From Sphingomonas sp. (GTDB lineage: Bacteria > Pseudomonadota > Alphaproteobacteria > Sphingomonadales > Sphingomonadaceae): DNA of 40,089 nucleotides. Shown piece after piece: positions 15,314 to 24,229 of the stretch. The DNA lies in contig NZ_QFOB01000023.1 in NCBI RefSeq assembly GCF_003248515.1, positions 1 through 40,089 on the forward strand, written 5' to 3'. The notes below the pieces were generated by a model. It made no database searches, was not told where the DNA came from, and saw nothing but the letters and a program-made list of their open reading frames with translations. Made by a program: the position numbers and the translations under genes. How positions within the stretch are numbered: the first letter of the stretch is position 1; every line of letters begins with the position of its first letter.

Positions 15314-16734
15314 CGCCGCGGTCCGCCCTTGTCCGGCGGCCGATCGCGGTGCCGGTTCCGTTCCTGGGTCTGCCGAAGCGTATCGTCGGCCTTGGTCGGC
15401 TGGGTGTCTTTGGACTGCTGGTCGGCTTGCTCCAACAGCGCACGGAGACGGTCGGTTGCACCCGGCAGCGCGCGGGATCGTGCCACTTCGGACGGCGGAA
15501 GATCGGACCGGGCCGGGGTGTCGCGGGATGCCTCCAGTCGATCCCGCATCGCCTGCGAGCGCGCCAGCGCCGCCGCGAGCGGGTCGCCATCGACCGGCCG
15601 CGTTGGAACATCTTGCGTCGCTGTCGGCGGGCGATCGATTTCCGCGCGCGCTCTCCCGGGGACGATCTTCCTGATCGAGTTCGGCTCGGGCGCCGACATC
15701 GAATTGACGAACCGCTCGAGACTCTTTGCCACGGTCTTGTCGACGATCGAGGGCGACGACGAGAGCTCGGCGATCGAGCGCTCATAGGCGGCGCGCGCGC
15801 CCGCCTGCTGTCCTGCGAGAACCGCATCGACCGGATCTGGCAGGCCGGCATCGCGGTAGCGTGCGGCGCGGGCTGACCGGCTCCGGTCGAGGCGCGGGGT
15901 CTGGCCCTTTTCGCGCACCTTCTTCGCGGCGATCGGCTCGTGCTTGGGATCGAGCCCGCGAGCCTTGGCGGGTGTCGCATTCGCCTCGATCCCGCGATCC
16001 CGCAGCTTTTCCGCGAAACGCTGGCGGTAGCGGAACAGGTCGTCTCGATCGGGATGGAAGCGCCTACCGTCGAGATCGCGGCGAGCGACGGTGAGGTGGA
16101 CGTGGGGATGATCGCGATCGACGTGGAGCGACGCGACCCATGACCGGTTGGCGAACTCCGTTCGCGCGAAATCGAGTGCTGCTTCCTTGAGGCGCTCGGG
16201 GTCGGTGCCGGTCGGCATCGACAGGATCATCGAGATCGACGTGGCACCCTTGCGGCGGGCATCGTCGCCCATCTCCCATTCGTGCCAGTCCTGCGCGAGA
16301 ACCTGCATGTCACGCCCGTCACGCAACACGTCGCCGTCGCTCGTGTAGAGCGCCAGCTCCTTCTCGGATCCATGACCGAGACGGCTGATATAGGCGAAGT
16401 TCGCCAGGACATGGCCGCCGCCATGCTGGCGACCGGTGATGCGGACAACGACTTCCGGGGCCCGTCGCGCGGTGCGATCGAACGCCGCGATTGCCCGCCG
16501 GCTAACCGCGGATTGCGAGCTGCCGCCGAACGCTTGCTTGGTTTGCCACGGCGCCCGATACGCGCCGCCCGTCGGCGATGGACGTAGCAAAGACGCCGCC
16601 GCGATCCCGAGAATTACGCCGCCCGCTGGCGCCGGCTTGGCGGTCCCGCCTCCGCTCCCGAGCCGATACTTCTTGGCCGGTGCGAAGATACCCGCCATTG
16701 AATCGAGGGTGCCGGCGGAAAGGCGAAAGCTCAT
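15310..16734 (-). CDS. Relaxase / mobilisation nuclease (MOBP-like)
   Basis: The relaxase is 474 aa from ATG 16734 (ribosome site GGAGCGGGAAGG). Relaxases nick one strand of oriT, stay covalently attached through a tyrosine and pilot the strand into the recipient. The N-terminal 85 residues are an unusual glycine/proline-rich extension. The relaxase domain runs about 95-250, with the likely nucleophile Y115 in NFAYISRLG, a metal-ligand triad H209-H211-H213 in HPHVHLTV, and H204. The C-terminal 220 residues are charged and probably disordered. It overlaps the upstream mobC-like gene by ATGA. The RP4-type nic site found upstream of mobC agrees with a MOBP enzyme. No coupling protein or secretion genes are present, so transfer would need a helper. 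Confidence 0.86.
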   Translation of the reverse strand: MSFRLSAGTLDSMAGIFAPAKKYRLGSGGGTAKPAPAGGVILGIAAASLLRPSPTGGAYRAPWQTKQAFGGSSQSAVSRRAIAAFDRTARRAPEVVVRITGRQHGGGHVLANFAYISRLGHGSEKELALYTSDGDVLRDGRDMQVLAQDWHEWEMGDDARRKGATSISMILSMPTGTDPERLKEAALDFARTEFANRSWVASLHVDRDHPHVHLTVARRDLDGRRFHPDRDDLFRYRQRFAEKLRDRGIEANATPAKARGLDPKHEPIAAKKVREKGQTPRLDRSRSARAARYRDAGLPDPVDAVLAGQQAGARAAYERSIAELSSSPSIVDKTVAKSLERFVNSMSAPEPNSIRKIVPGRARAEIDRPPTATQDVPTRPVDGDPLAAALARSQAMRDRLEASRDTPARSDLPPSEVARSRALPGATDRLRALLEQADQQSKDTQPTKADDTLRQTQERNRHRDRPPDKGGPRR

Positions 16735-17312
16735 GCCTTCCCGCTCCAATCACTGCCGGTCCAATAGCCGACTTCACCACCCACATAGGATGACAGTGAC
16801 CGACGTGTGGCGAACAGCTCCGCCTTCAGCTCGGCACAGGTTTCGATAAACGGCGCCGCGATTCGCCCCAGATCGAGCGAGCTTCCCGGTTGGTTGGCCG
16901 CGTTCATGGCGTGAACCGCCTGGTTGATGTTGCGACCGATCGCGAGCACCTGCTTGCGTAGCTTGCCCAGTTCGCTCTGCGTCGCCGGGGCCAGCCGAAG
17001 ATGCGCTGCTTTATCCCAAAGCTGCCAGCGCAATGCCCGCTTGATCCACTCGTTTCGCGACAGGCCCATCGGCTCGCCGACGCGATCGATGGCCTCGGCT
17101 TCGCTTCGGTTCAACCGGACGGTGATCCGAACCTGATCATCGGGATGACCCCGTCCCGTCATAGCGGGAACCGGAAGCTCGTCATTATCCGGCGAAAGCG
17201 CCGCCCGGGCCAGCGCGCTCGCGATCCAGGCACTACGCGACTGACCGTGAGCGCCGGCGACGCGCTCGATCTCGGCAACGAGTTCGTCCTTCAGTCGCAG
17301 GCTTACCATCAT
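16731..17312 (-). CDS. MobC-like relaxosome protein with two ribbon-helix-helix units
   Basis: The 193-aa protein starts at ATG 17312 or 17309 (GGGG upstream). The frame stays open far upstream through the oriT region, but that extension is not protein-like. Two RHH-type units appear in tandem: MMVSLRLKDELVAEIERVAG at 1-38 and VRITVRLNRSEAEAIDRVGE at about 57-95. The MobC signature LRKQVLAIGRNINQAVHAMN follows at about 115-145. MobC-type proteins open the helix at nic and load the relaxase. The perfect palindrome at 17346-17360 is a natural binding site. Doubling of the RHH unit in one chain is unusual, as most MobC proteins carry one. Confidence 0.8.
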   Translation of the reverse strand: MMVSLRLKDELVAEIERVAGAHGQSRSAWIASALARAALSPDNDELPVPAMTGRGHPDDQVRITVRLNRSEAEAIDRVGEPMGLSRNEWIKRALRWQLWDKAAHLRLAPATQSELGKLRKQVLAIGRNINQAVHAMNAANQPGSSLDLGRIAAPFIETCAELKAELFATRRSLSSYVGGEVGYWTGSDWSGKA

Positions 17313-17335
17313 GTCGTAAAGCCCCGTGCAGCGGC

Positions 17336-17385
17336 GCCATCGCAACAATGTATTACATTGGTGCCAGATGGCGTATCCTGCCATC
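17336..17385 (+). other. oriT: Candidate origin of transfer (oriT) with RP4-type nic core
   Basis: TATCCTG/C at 17374-17381 is identical to the RP4/Ti-class nic core (YATCCTG/Y), with the predicted cut between 17380 and 17381. It sits in the loop and arm of an inverted repeat GATGGC (17367-17372) and GCCATC (17380-17385). A second GCCATC at 17336-17341 pairs with the same arm. Between them lies a perfect palindrome CAATGTA-T-TACATTG (17346-17360), extending with one mismatch to 17342-17364. The site is directly upstream of the mobC-like and relaxase genes, where oriT is expected. Confidence 0.72.
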
Positions 17386-17586
17386 CCTAAAATGACAACC
17401 CCAGTCCTTCTCCTCGACATCATCCCAGCCATGATCTTTGCAACGCGGAGCCGGGTGTGCGTTGGGGTGGTGCGCCCGATGCCAAAACGAAGGTCAGCGC
17501 GTGATGGGTCCGAGTCTCGCGAACGCACTTTCACAATCGGAAGCGCCGTGTAATCAGGCGGTGACCAACGAACCCGGAGACCGGCA

Positions 17587-17856
17587 ATGCCCCGTGCTAC
17601 CCCGAAGCCAGATGACCTCGACGCCATCGCTGCCCGCCGTGCCGCCCTCGTCGCCGAACTCGCCGCGGTCGATGAGAAACTGAAGGCGGCGGAACTGGCG
17701 GCCCGTGATGCCGGCCGCCCCGTTCTCCTGGCGGCGCTTGAAAAGGTCAAGATCGCCGGGCTCGACAAGACAGACGCGCGGACTATTGCCACCGCGATCG
17801 GCCAGCATGGCGGGGCCGTCGTCGCGCAGCATTTGGCGTCGTTGAGGAATTCCTGA
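17587..17856 (+). CDS. Small coiled-coil protein divergent from mob genes
   Basis: The 89-aa product starts at ATG 17587 (GGAGACCGGC upstream). Residues 8-42 (LDAIAARRAALVAELAAVDE) form a charged heptad-like helix, and the C-terminus (KTDARTIATAIGQHGGAVVA) is a compact helix pair. Small coiled-coil proteins of this kind often lie opposite mob genes across oriT in alphaproteobacterial elements; a TraD-like mobilisation accessory is possible but not shown. The family is not firmly recognised. Confidence 0.6.
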   Translation: MPRATPKPDDLDAIAARRAALVAELAAVDEKLKAAELAARDAGRPVLLAALEKVKIAGLDKTDARTIATAIGQHGGAVVAQHLASLRNS

Positions 17857-17885
17857 TCACAGCCGTTTGATACATGGGTTGTGGC

Positions 17886-18173
17886 TTACAAGGGCGCGAT
17901 CTCCTCGTACCGCCCTGCCCTTCTCAGCTGACGGACGATCCCGTTGAATGCGGCGGTCACACCTTGCGCGCGGCCGATGTCGTTCTCCTGGGCGGCCGCG
18001 TCCCAATACAGTTCGAGCGGCCATCGCTCGGGGCAGTGATGCAGCAGGCAACGCAGCGCGAGCCGGACTTCGGCACCATCGACCCGACCCGCGCCAGACC
18101 GGGCAACCCCCGCGCGCAGGATATGGACCGATAGCGCGATGACGACGCGCTGGTGACGCGGAAGCGGAGGCAC
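17886..18173 (-). CDS. Small protein at the end of the mutasome operon
   Basis: The 95-aa product starts at a GTG (18173), only 3 nt after the dnaE2 stop, so it is probably the last gene of the imuA-imuB-dnaE2 transcript. The sequence RVDGAEVRLALRCLLHHCPE followed by ELYWDAAAQEN and GIVRQLRRAGR looks like a real helical protein and is conserved in style with plasmid hypothetical proteins. No domain can be named. If the operon is SOS-induced, this gene would be too. Confidence 0.5.
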   Translation of the reverse strand: MPPLPRHQRVVIALSVHILRAGVARSGAGRVDGAEVRLALRCLLHHCPERWPLELYWDAAAQENDIGRAQGVTAAFNGIVRQLRRAGRYEEIAPL

Positions 18174-18176
18174 GGA

Positions 18177-21100
18177 TCAGCGGAAGTCATGCGACTGGAC
18201 GCGAATCACATTCTCCGGGTCCATTCCGTCGGCGTGGGGCGGCCAATAACAGTTGCGCGGCGTTGGACGCCATTCCTCGTCGCCCCGATCTGGACTGCCC
18301 GCGTGCCGGGCGCCGTCGCCGCGACCGGTTTGATGGGGAAACGACATCCCGCCCACGCACGACAAAAGGTCACCGTGGTCGATGATCCTGTCGCAGATGA
18401 CGTGGATCACCTCGCCTTCTTTTTGTACCCGGCCCTTGAGCCCGATCATGGCGGCGGACATCACGGTTCGGCGTTGCGCCTCGAAACGATCGGGCCAGAG
18501 AATCCCGTTCGCCACCCCGGTCTCATCCTCGATCGTGATGAAGAGAACCCCCTTGGCGCTCCCCGGTTTCTGACGGACGAGAATGATCCCGGCGACCTCG
18601 ACATGGCGACCGTCGCGCAGGTTCGTGAGGTCCCCGCAGCGGGTGACGCCGCGCCGGGTCAGCTCTTCCCGGAGGAAGACGAGCGGGTGCGCGCGCAGCG
18701 ATAGCTGGAGCGCGCGATAGTCCTCTACCACTTCCCGGCCATCGGTGAGCGGGGTCAGCACGACCGCCGGCTCGACACCTTCCGGACTGAACGCCTCGCT
18801 CGCCTGATCGGCGGCGACGAACAGCGGCAGCGGCGCTTCGCCCAGCCCCTTCACTTTCCACAAGCCCTGGCGGCGATCGGCGCCGAAGGCGTGAAAGGCA
18901 TCGGCATCGGCGAGTTTCTCGATTGCCGCGCGCCGGACGCCCGACCGCCGCCAGACCTCCTCGATGCTTCCGAACGGCGCGATCCCGCGCGCAGCGACGA
19001 TGGCGGCGCCATCGGCGTTCGATAGGCCGCGGACCTGGCGAAGGCCGAGCCGGACGGCGTGGGTCGGCCCCCTGCCCGGCTCCAACGTGCAATCCCATCT
19101 GCTCGCGTTGATACACGGTGGCCGGACTTCGACGTCATGCTCGCGCGCGTCGCGCACGATCTGCGCCGGCGCGTAGAAGCCCATCGGCTGGGCGTTCATC
19201 AGCGCCGCACAGAAGACATCGGGATGATGGTGCTTCATCCAGTTCGACGCGTACGCGATCTTCGCGAAGGAGGCGGCGTGGCTTTCGGGAAAGCCGTAGC
19301 TGCCGAAGCCCTCGAGCTGCCGGAAGGTGCGCTCGGCGAAGTCCCGCGGATAGCCGCGCTCGACCATACCCTCGATCAGCTTTTCCGAGAAATGCGAGAC
19401 GCCGCCGGTGAATTTGAACGTGGCCATGGCCCTGCGCAAGGCATCCGCCTCGGCCGGCGTGAAGCCCGCGCCGACGATGGCGACCTTCATCGCCTGTTCC
19501 TGGAATAGCGGGACACCGAGCGTCTTCTCGAGGACCGCGCGCAGTTCGGGGCGCGGATATTCGGGTTTCTCTTCGCCGGCGCGGCGGCGCAGATACGGGT
19601 GGACCATATCGCCCTGGATCGGGCCCGGACGCACGATCGCGACCTGGATGACGAGATCGTAGAAGCGCTGCGGGCGCATCCGCGGCAGCATCGCCATCTG
19701 CGCGCGGGACTCGATCTGGAAGGTGCCGAGAGTGTCGGCTTTCTGGATCATGGCGAACACGTCGGGATCGTCGTCCTGCAGGTCGGCGAGGCCGACCTTG
19801 ATCGCCTTGACCTCCTCGAGCAGGTTGAAGGCGCGGTTCATGCAGCCGAGCATGCCGAGCCCGAGCACGTCGACCTTCATGAACTTGAGCGCGTCGATAT
19901 CGTCCTTGTCCCACTCGATGATCTGCCGGTCTTCCATCGCCGCCGGTTCGATCGGCACCAGGTCGTCGAGGCGATCATGGGTCAGGACGAAGCCGCCGGG
20001 ATGCTGGCTCATATGGCGCGGTACGCCGATCAGCTTGCGCGCGAGGTCGAGGGTCAGGCGCAGGCGACGGTCGGCCATGTCGAGATTGAGTTCGGCGACC
20101 TGCTTTTCGCCGACGCCCTCCTGCGACCAGCCCCACACCATGCCGGCGAGCGAGCCGGTTAGGTCCTCGGGCAAACCGAGCGCCTTGCCGACATCGCGCA
20201 CCGCGCCGCGGGCGCGGTAGCGCTGGACGACCGCGGTCAGCGCCGCGCGATCACGCCCGTAGGTCTCGAAGATCCACTGGATGATCTCCTCGCGCCGCTC
20301 ATGCTCGAAGTCGACGTCGATATCGGGCGGCTCGCGTCGTTCGCCCGAGACGAAGCGCTCGAAGAGCAGTTCGTGCCTGATCGGGTCGATGCTGGTGACG
20401 CCAAGGACGAAACAGACGCACGAATTGGCGGCCGACCCCCGCCCCTGACACAGAATGCCCCGCCGCCGCGCCTCGCGCACGATCGAATGGACGGTCAGGA
20501 AGTACGGCGCGTAGCCGAGTTCCTCGATCAGGCGGAGCTCATGGTCGAGCTGGGCGCGATAGGCGGCGGGCACGTCGCCGGCGAACATCTTCGTGGCACC
20601 TTCGTCGGTCAGGCGCGCCAGCGCCTGTTGCGCGGTCAGGCCGTCGATCAAGCGCTCGTGCGGATAGGTGTAGGTCAGCTCGCCGAGGTCGAAGCGGCAG
20701 GCGTCGGCGATGTCGACGCTGGCGCGCAGCGCATCGGGATAGGCGGCGAACCGCCGGACCATTTCGGCCGGCGCCTTCAACGCGCGATCGGCATTGACCT
20801 CGCGACGATAGCCGAGTTCGTCGACGGTGCATTTCTCGCGCACCGCCGTCACCACATCCTGCAGCAGCCGCGCTTCGGAGGCATGATAGAGGACATCGCC
20901 GGTCACGACCGCGCGGACTCCGGCCTCGAGCGCCTGGCGGGCGAGCGCGTCGATCCGTACCGCATCGTCAGGCCGCCGGCGCTGTGACAGCGCCATGAAC
21001 CCGCGCCTGCCATAGACTGCGGTCAGATCATCGAGCGCTGCGGCATTCGCTGCATCGGCTTCGTCGGGCACCAGGATCGCGATGACGCCCGCAGACCAGG

Positions 21101-21446
21101 GCGCGAGGTCGGTCCAATGGAGGAGGCAGCCCCCCTTCCCTGCCCGGCGTTTGCCGATGGTCAAAAGCCGCGTGAGCCGCGACCAGGCGGCGCGGTCGGT
21201 CGGATAGAGAATAAGCGTGCGACCGCAGCTCAGATCAACGCGCGCACCGGCGATCGAGCGGACGCCGGTCGCCTTTTGCGCTTCCCAGGCGCGCACCACC
21301 CCGGCGACGGTGCCGAGATCGGCGACGCCGAGCGCGGGATAGCCGAGCATGGCTGCCGCGGCGAACAGCTCCTCGGGGCTGGAGGCGCCGCGCAGCAGCG
21401 AGAAATGGGTGAGCAGCTGCAGCTCGACGTAGCGCGGCTCGCTCAT
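18177..21446 (-). CDS. dnaE2: Error-prone DNA polymerase III alpha homologue DnaE2
   Basis: The protein is 1089 aa, the usual DnaE2 length. It begins with the family's typical VELQLLTHFSLLRGASSPEE PHP domain. The polymerase core includes QGRGSAANS (334-342), the catalytic PDIDVDF pair of aspartates (374-380) and a third aspartate in MKVDVLGLGML (near 515). A C-terminal OB-fold (EVAGIILVRQKPGSAKG, FITIEDETG) completes the protein. DnaE2 performs translesion synthesis together with ImuB and ImuA after DNA damage. The start at 21446 overlaps the imuB stop by 4 nt (ATGA), so an upstream open frame to 21755 is not used. Expression should follow the SOS box at 23930-23944. Confidence 0.95.
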   Translation of the reverse strand: MSEPRYVELQLLTHFSLLRGASSPEELFAAAAMLGYPALGVADLGTVAGVVRAWEAQKATGVRSIAGARVDLSCGRTLILYPTDRAAWSRLTRLLTIGKRRAGKGGCLLHWTDLAPWSAGVIAILVPDEADAANAAALDDLTAVYGRRGFMALSQRRRPDDAVRIDALARQALEAGVRAVVTGDVLYHASEARLLQDVVTAVREKCTVDELGYRREVNADRALKAPAEMVRRFAAYPDALRASVDIADACRFDLGELTYTYPHERLIDGLTAQQALARLTDEGATKMFAGDVPAAYRAQLDHELRLIEELGYAPYFLTVHSIVREARRRGILCQGRGSAANSCVCFVLGVTSIDPIRHELLFERFVSGERREPPDIDVDFEHERREEIIQWIFETYGRDRAALTAVVQRYRARGAVRDVGKALGLPEDLTGSLAGMVWGWSQEGVGEKQVAELNLDMADRRLRLTLDLARKLIGVPRHMSQHPGGFVLTHDRLDDLVPIEPAAMEDRQIIEWDKDDIDALKFMKVDVLGLGMLGCMNRAFNLLEEVKAIKVGLADLQDDDPDVFAMIQKADTLGTFQIESRAQMAMLPRMRPQRFYDLVIQVAIVRPGPIQGDMVHPYLRRRAGEEKPEYPRPELRAVLEKTLGVPLFQEQAMKVAIVGAGFTPAEADALRRAMATFKFTGGVSHFSEKLIEGMVERGYPRDFAERTFRQLEGFGSYGFPESHAASFAKIAYASNWMKHHHPDVFCAALMNAQPMGFYAPAQIVRDAREHDVEVRPPCINASRWDCTLEPGRGPTHAVRLGLRQVRGLSNADGAAIVAARGIAPFGSIEEVWRRSGVRRAAIEKLADADAFHAFGADRRQGLWKVKGLGEAPLPLFVAADQASEAFSPEGVEPAVVLTPLTDGREVVEDYRALQLSLRAHPLVFLREELTRRGVTRCGDLTNLRDGRHVEVAGIILVRQKPGSAKGVLFITIEDETGVANGILWPDRFEAQRRTVMSAAMIGLKGRVQKEGEVIHVICDRIIDHGDLLSCVGGMSFPHQTGRGDGARHAGSPDRGDEEWRPTPRNCYWPPHADGMDPENVIRVQSHDFR

Positions 21447-23236
21447 GCGAAGACCCCGTGCATCCACCAGCTGAGGTCGCCGCTGTCGCTTTCCACGCCG
21501 TTGCCGCGGCGGAAGACCCAGTAGCGCCCACCCGCATCGTCTTCGACGCGGAAATAGTCGCGAATGCCGAAGATTTCGGCATCCCGCCGCCACCATTCGC
21601 CGTGGATACGCTCGGGTCCGTCGCCGGCGACCACCCGGTGGGCGACGCCGCGCCATTCGAACCGTCGCGGCGGCTGATCGGGCCACAGGGCAATGACCCC
21701 GAACAGCGGCTCGGGGCGCGCGAAGAGACGGATCGGCCGGCGCCAGGCGGGCCACGCACCGGCGACAGCGCCGGGATCGCCGGGCATAGCGGCGCGCTCG
21801 GGAACATGACTAGCGGCGGCGATCATGCGGTAGACCGCACTCGCGCCGATCCGCCCGGCCACCATGTCGACCAGTCGGGCAGGATCGCGGAGCGGGCGAT
21901 CGCCCGCCAGCACAGTCCCGAGCGCCGTGGCGTCGAGATGCTCGGTGTGCGGCGCCAGCAGGCGAAAATGCTCGAGCCCCAGCCCCGGATCGATCCGTTC
22001 GATGCGTAGCTGAAGCAGTTTGAGGAGATGCGCCGCCTCGCGCGTCGGTCGCGAGGTGCCGACGCCCACGACCTGCTCGGTGCCGTCGATCCGCGCAGCG
22101 ACCAGCCGCAGCGCGCGGACGCCGAGGCGGCGCGCCTGGAGGATGTCCGCAAGGTCATTGAGCAGGTCGCGCATGACGTGCGCGATCGCCTCGGCAGTTC
22201 CGATCGGTTCGAGCAGCCGTTTCTCGACGCAGGGCGCATCGATGTCCTCGATGCCGGCGATCGGTTCGGCGGCGGCGCCGAGCGCCTGGTCGAGGCGGAC
22301 GATCGCTGGCAGCCCGAGCCGTCGCGCCAGCGGGCCCCGCGCGACGGGAAGCAGATCGGCGACCCGCTCGAAACCGAATTTCCGGGCGGCGCGGAGTGCT
22401 GGCGGATCGAGGCGCAGTGCCGCGACGGGGAGCGGTGCCAGCGCCGGGCCGGTGCCTCCGGGCGGAACGATCACCAGCTCGGTTGGGCCGAACCGGGCCA
22501 GCGCGTGCGCGGCGCCGGGCGTATCGGCGACCGCGACGCGCACACTGTACCCGACACGGCGGCAGAAGACCTGCAGCCGGCGGCAGAAGCGCGCTTCACC
22601 GCCATGCAGGTGTGCGCAGCCGGTGATATCGAGCCAGAGACCGTCCGGCGGTGTCACCGCGACGACGGGCGACCAGCGACGGACGCCGAATCGCGCCAAT
22701 CGCTCGAGGAACGCCGCGTCGGCGAGCGGATCGGCCGGTCTAAGATCGAGGTCCGAGACCAGCGCACGCGCGTGCGTGGCGGCCATGCCGACACGAATGC
22801 CCAGCGCGATCGCGGCATCGCAGGCAGCGACGATGTCCTCGCGGCGGGCTACCTTCGCGGTCAGCGCGATCGGCATTGCGCCATGAGCCGTTGGCGGGAA
22901 CCGTGCATCGGCGAGCGGCCGCGCATCGAGACCGATGGATCGGAACGGGGGAGCAGCCGCTTCGGATCGCCTGCCGAGTTCGCGTGCCGGCGGGCGAGCG
23001 TGGACCGGCAGCGCCGCGACCTGCGCTTGGACCTCTTCGCGGGACGAGCCCCCTCCCCTCGCCCACCGCGCGCCCGGTCGCCAGCCGCCACTGCGCGGGA
23101 CCGAGCAGGCGCCGGGATCATCGTCGACGGGGAGCGGGAGCGAAACCCTCTCAGGCAGCGGCAGCGTGGAGCGCTCCAGCCGCCTCAACCGCTCGACGGC
23201 CAAGTGCGGCAGGAACAGCGAGACGACCCGTCTCAT
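21443..23236 (-). CDS. imuB: ImuB, Y-family-like mutasome hub
   Basis: The protein is 597 aa. The N-terminus MRRVVSLFLPHLAVERLRR is canonical for ImuB, followed later by VGMAATHARALVSDLDL, LWLDITGCAHLHGGE, and the thumb and little-finger regions. ImuB is a catalytically dead Y-family polymerase that links DnaE2, ImuA and the beta clamp. About 100 residues (roughly 22-120, rich in P, R and G) are inserted between the first strand and the MPIALTAKV strand, where other ImuB proteins have only a short loop. The start lies 86 nt inside the end of imuA, an unusually long overlap, but the N-terminal sequence leaves little doubt. Confidence 0.9.
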   Translation of the reverse strand: MRRVVSLFLPHLAVERLRRLERSTLPLPERVSLPLPVDDDPGACSVPRSGGWRPGARWARGGGSSREEVQAQVAALPVHARPPARELGRRSEAAAPPFRSIGLDARPLADARFPPTAHGAMPIALTAKVARREDIVAACDAAIALGIRVGMAATHARALVSDLDLRPADPLADAAFLERLARFGVRRWSPVVAVTPPDGLWLDITGCAHLHGGEARFCRRLQVFCRRVGYSVRVAVADTPGAAHALARFGPTELVIVPPGGTGPALAPLPVAALRLDPPALRAARKFGFERVADLLPVARGPLARRLGLPAIVRLDQALGAAAEPIAGIEDIDAPCVEKRLLEPIGTAEAIAHVMRDLLNDLADILQARRLGVRALRLVAARIDGTEQVVGVGTSRPTREAAHLLKLLQLRIERIDPGLGLEHFRLLAPHTEHLDATALGTVLAGDRPLRDPARLVDMVAGRIGASAVYRMIAAASHVPERAAMPGDPGAVAGAWPAWRRPIRLFARPEPLFGVIALWPDQPPRRFEWRGVAHRVVAGDGPERIHGEWWRRDAEIFGIRDYFRVEDDAGGRYWVFRRGNGVESDSGDLSWWMHGVFA

Positions 23237-23912
23237 CGCATCCCTCCACGATCAAAGAAAAGCCGGGGCCGCCACGCTGCCGGACGAGTTCGACGAACCA
23301 GCGCGCCCTCCCCACGCCGGCAACGACGAGGCGTTCGGACGGCGCACTCGCAACCCGCCAGCGGGTCCACGCCGCGGTCGGTTCGGCAAGTGGATCGTCC
23401 CCGCGCCGACGCCGACGACGAAGCAACAACACGGGCAAGTCGGCATCGGCCGCGGCCAGTTGCAATCGTCGGGACGCGACCATCGGCAAGCGACCGACCT
23501 CGCCGACGACGGCAGTCGGCGTCCCGTCGCGGATTGCGTCTTCGACGACGGCGAGCAGCGCCGCATCGTCGCGCGCATGGGCGTAGATGAGATCGCCGGC
23601 GGCGAGCCCCGCTTGAGCGAGGCCTGGCGCGTAAAGGTCTCGCCGGGTGCTGGCCCACAGCACGGGACCACCGAGCCTACGCACTTCTCTGGCGGCGATC
23701 CCGGCCAAGAACAGCGTGGCAGCCGCCTCGTCGGCCAAGCTGCAGCCGGCGGCGGCGGCTTCATGCAGCGCGCCCGCGCGCAACCCCCTGCCCCTCAGGC
23801 CCCCGTCGATCGCATCGACCTCGAATTGCATCATCCGGTGTTCGCTCGCCGCCGCGAGTGACGACCGCAATCGCGTAAGCCTATCCGACGAAAAAGCGGG
23901 TGTTGTAATCAT
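23151..23912 (-). CDS. imuA: ImuA, RecA-like mutasome accessory protein
   Basis: The protein is 253 aa from ATG 23912, with GAGG upstream. The order of segments is that of alphaproteobacterial ImuA: FEVDAIDGGLRGRGLRAGAL (where RecA has its Walker region), a hydrophobic helix (AATLFLAGIAAREV), PVLWASTRRDLYAPGLAQAG, and a C-terminal RWRVASAPS strand. As in other ImuA proteins, no complete Walker A is visible. It works with ImuB and DnaE2 in damage-induced mutagenesis. It is the first gene of the operon, 18 nt downstream of a perfect LexA box. The last ~28 residues overlap imuB. Confidence 0.88.
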   Translation of the reverse strand: MITTPAFSSDRLTRLRSSLAAASEHRMMQFEVDAIDGGLRGRGLRAGALHEAAAAGCSLADEAAATLFLAGIAAREVRRLGGPVLWASTRRDLYAPGLAQAGLAAGDLIYAHARDDAALLAVVEDAIRDGTPTAVVGEVGRLPMVASRRLQLAAADADLPVLLLRRRRRRGDDPLAEPTAAWTRWRVASAPSERLVVAGVGRARWFVELVRQRGGPGFSLIVEGCDETGRLAVPAALGRRAVEAAGALHAAAA

Positions 23913-23929
23913 TGACCTCAGACTCGGAT

Positions 23930-23944
23930 GTTCGCTTTATGTTC
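23930..23944 (-). promoter_or_regulatory. LexA (SOS) box of the alphaproteobacterial type
   Basis: GTTC-GCTTTAT-GTTC is an exact match to the GTTC-N7-GTTC consensus bound by alphaproteobacterial LexA; in the direction of transcription it reads GAAC-N7-GAAC. It ends 18 nt before the imuA start codon, overlapping the expected core promoter. imuA-imuB-dnaE2 operons are known LexA targets in this class. Confidence 0.85.
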
Positions 23945-24229
23945 TTCCCTTCGTCTCACGTCGTCAAGGCGATTGCGATCCCTCGGCCCGACGATCGATC
24001 GTAACCGCAATGCGTTTGGGAAGATTACCTGGAGTACCGGTGTTACAAGTGTTCGCGGTTGCCTGTAATACCGGTATTCGGGCTAGATCGCGACTGGGCG
24101 ATGGTCCGGATAGAAGCATGGGACCGGCCGCGGACCGGTAGGCAACCGCAGAGCGGCGTACCATCGACGATTGTATCAGCGCGGATCGCCTCGCCACGCG
24201 GTTCAGCCCTCACGCGATCTCCAACGCTC

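Noticed and set aside
17313..17792. Long N-terminal extension of the mobC-like ORF
   Set aside because: The extension is low-complexity, crosses oriT and lies antisense to the start of the small gene at 17587. The RHH begins exactly at the ATG pair 17312/17309.
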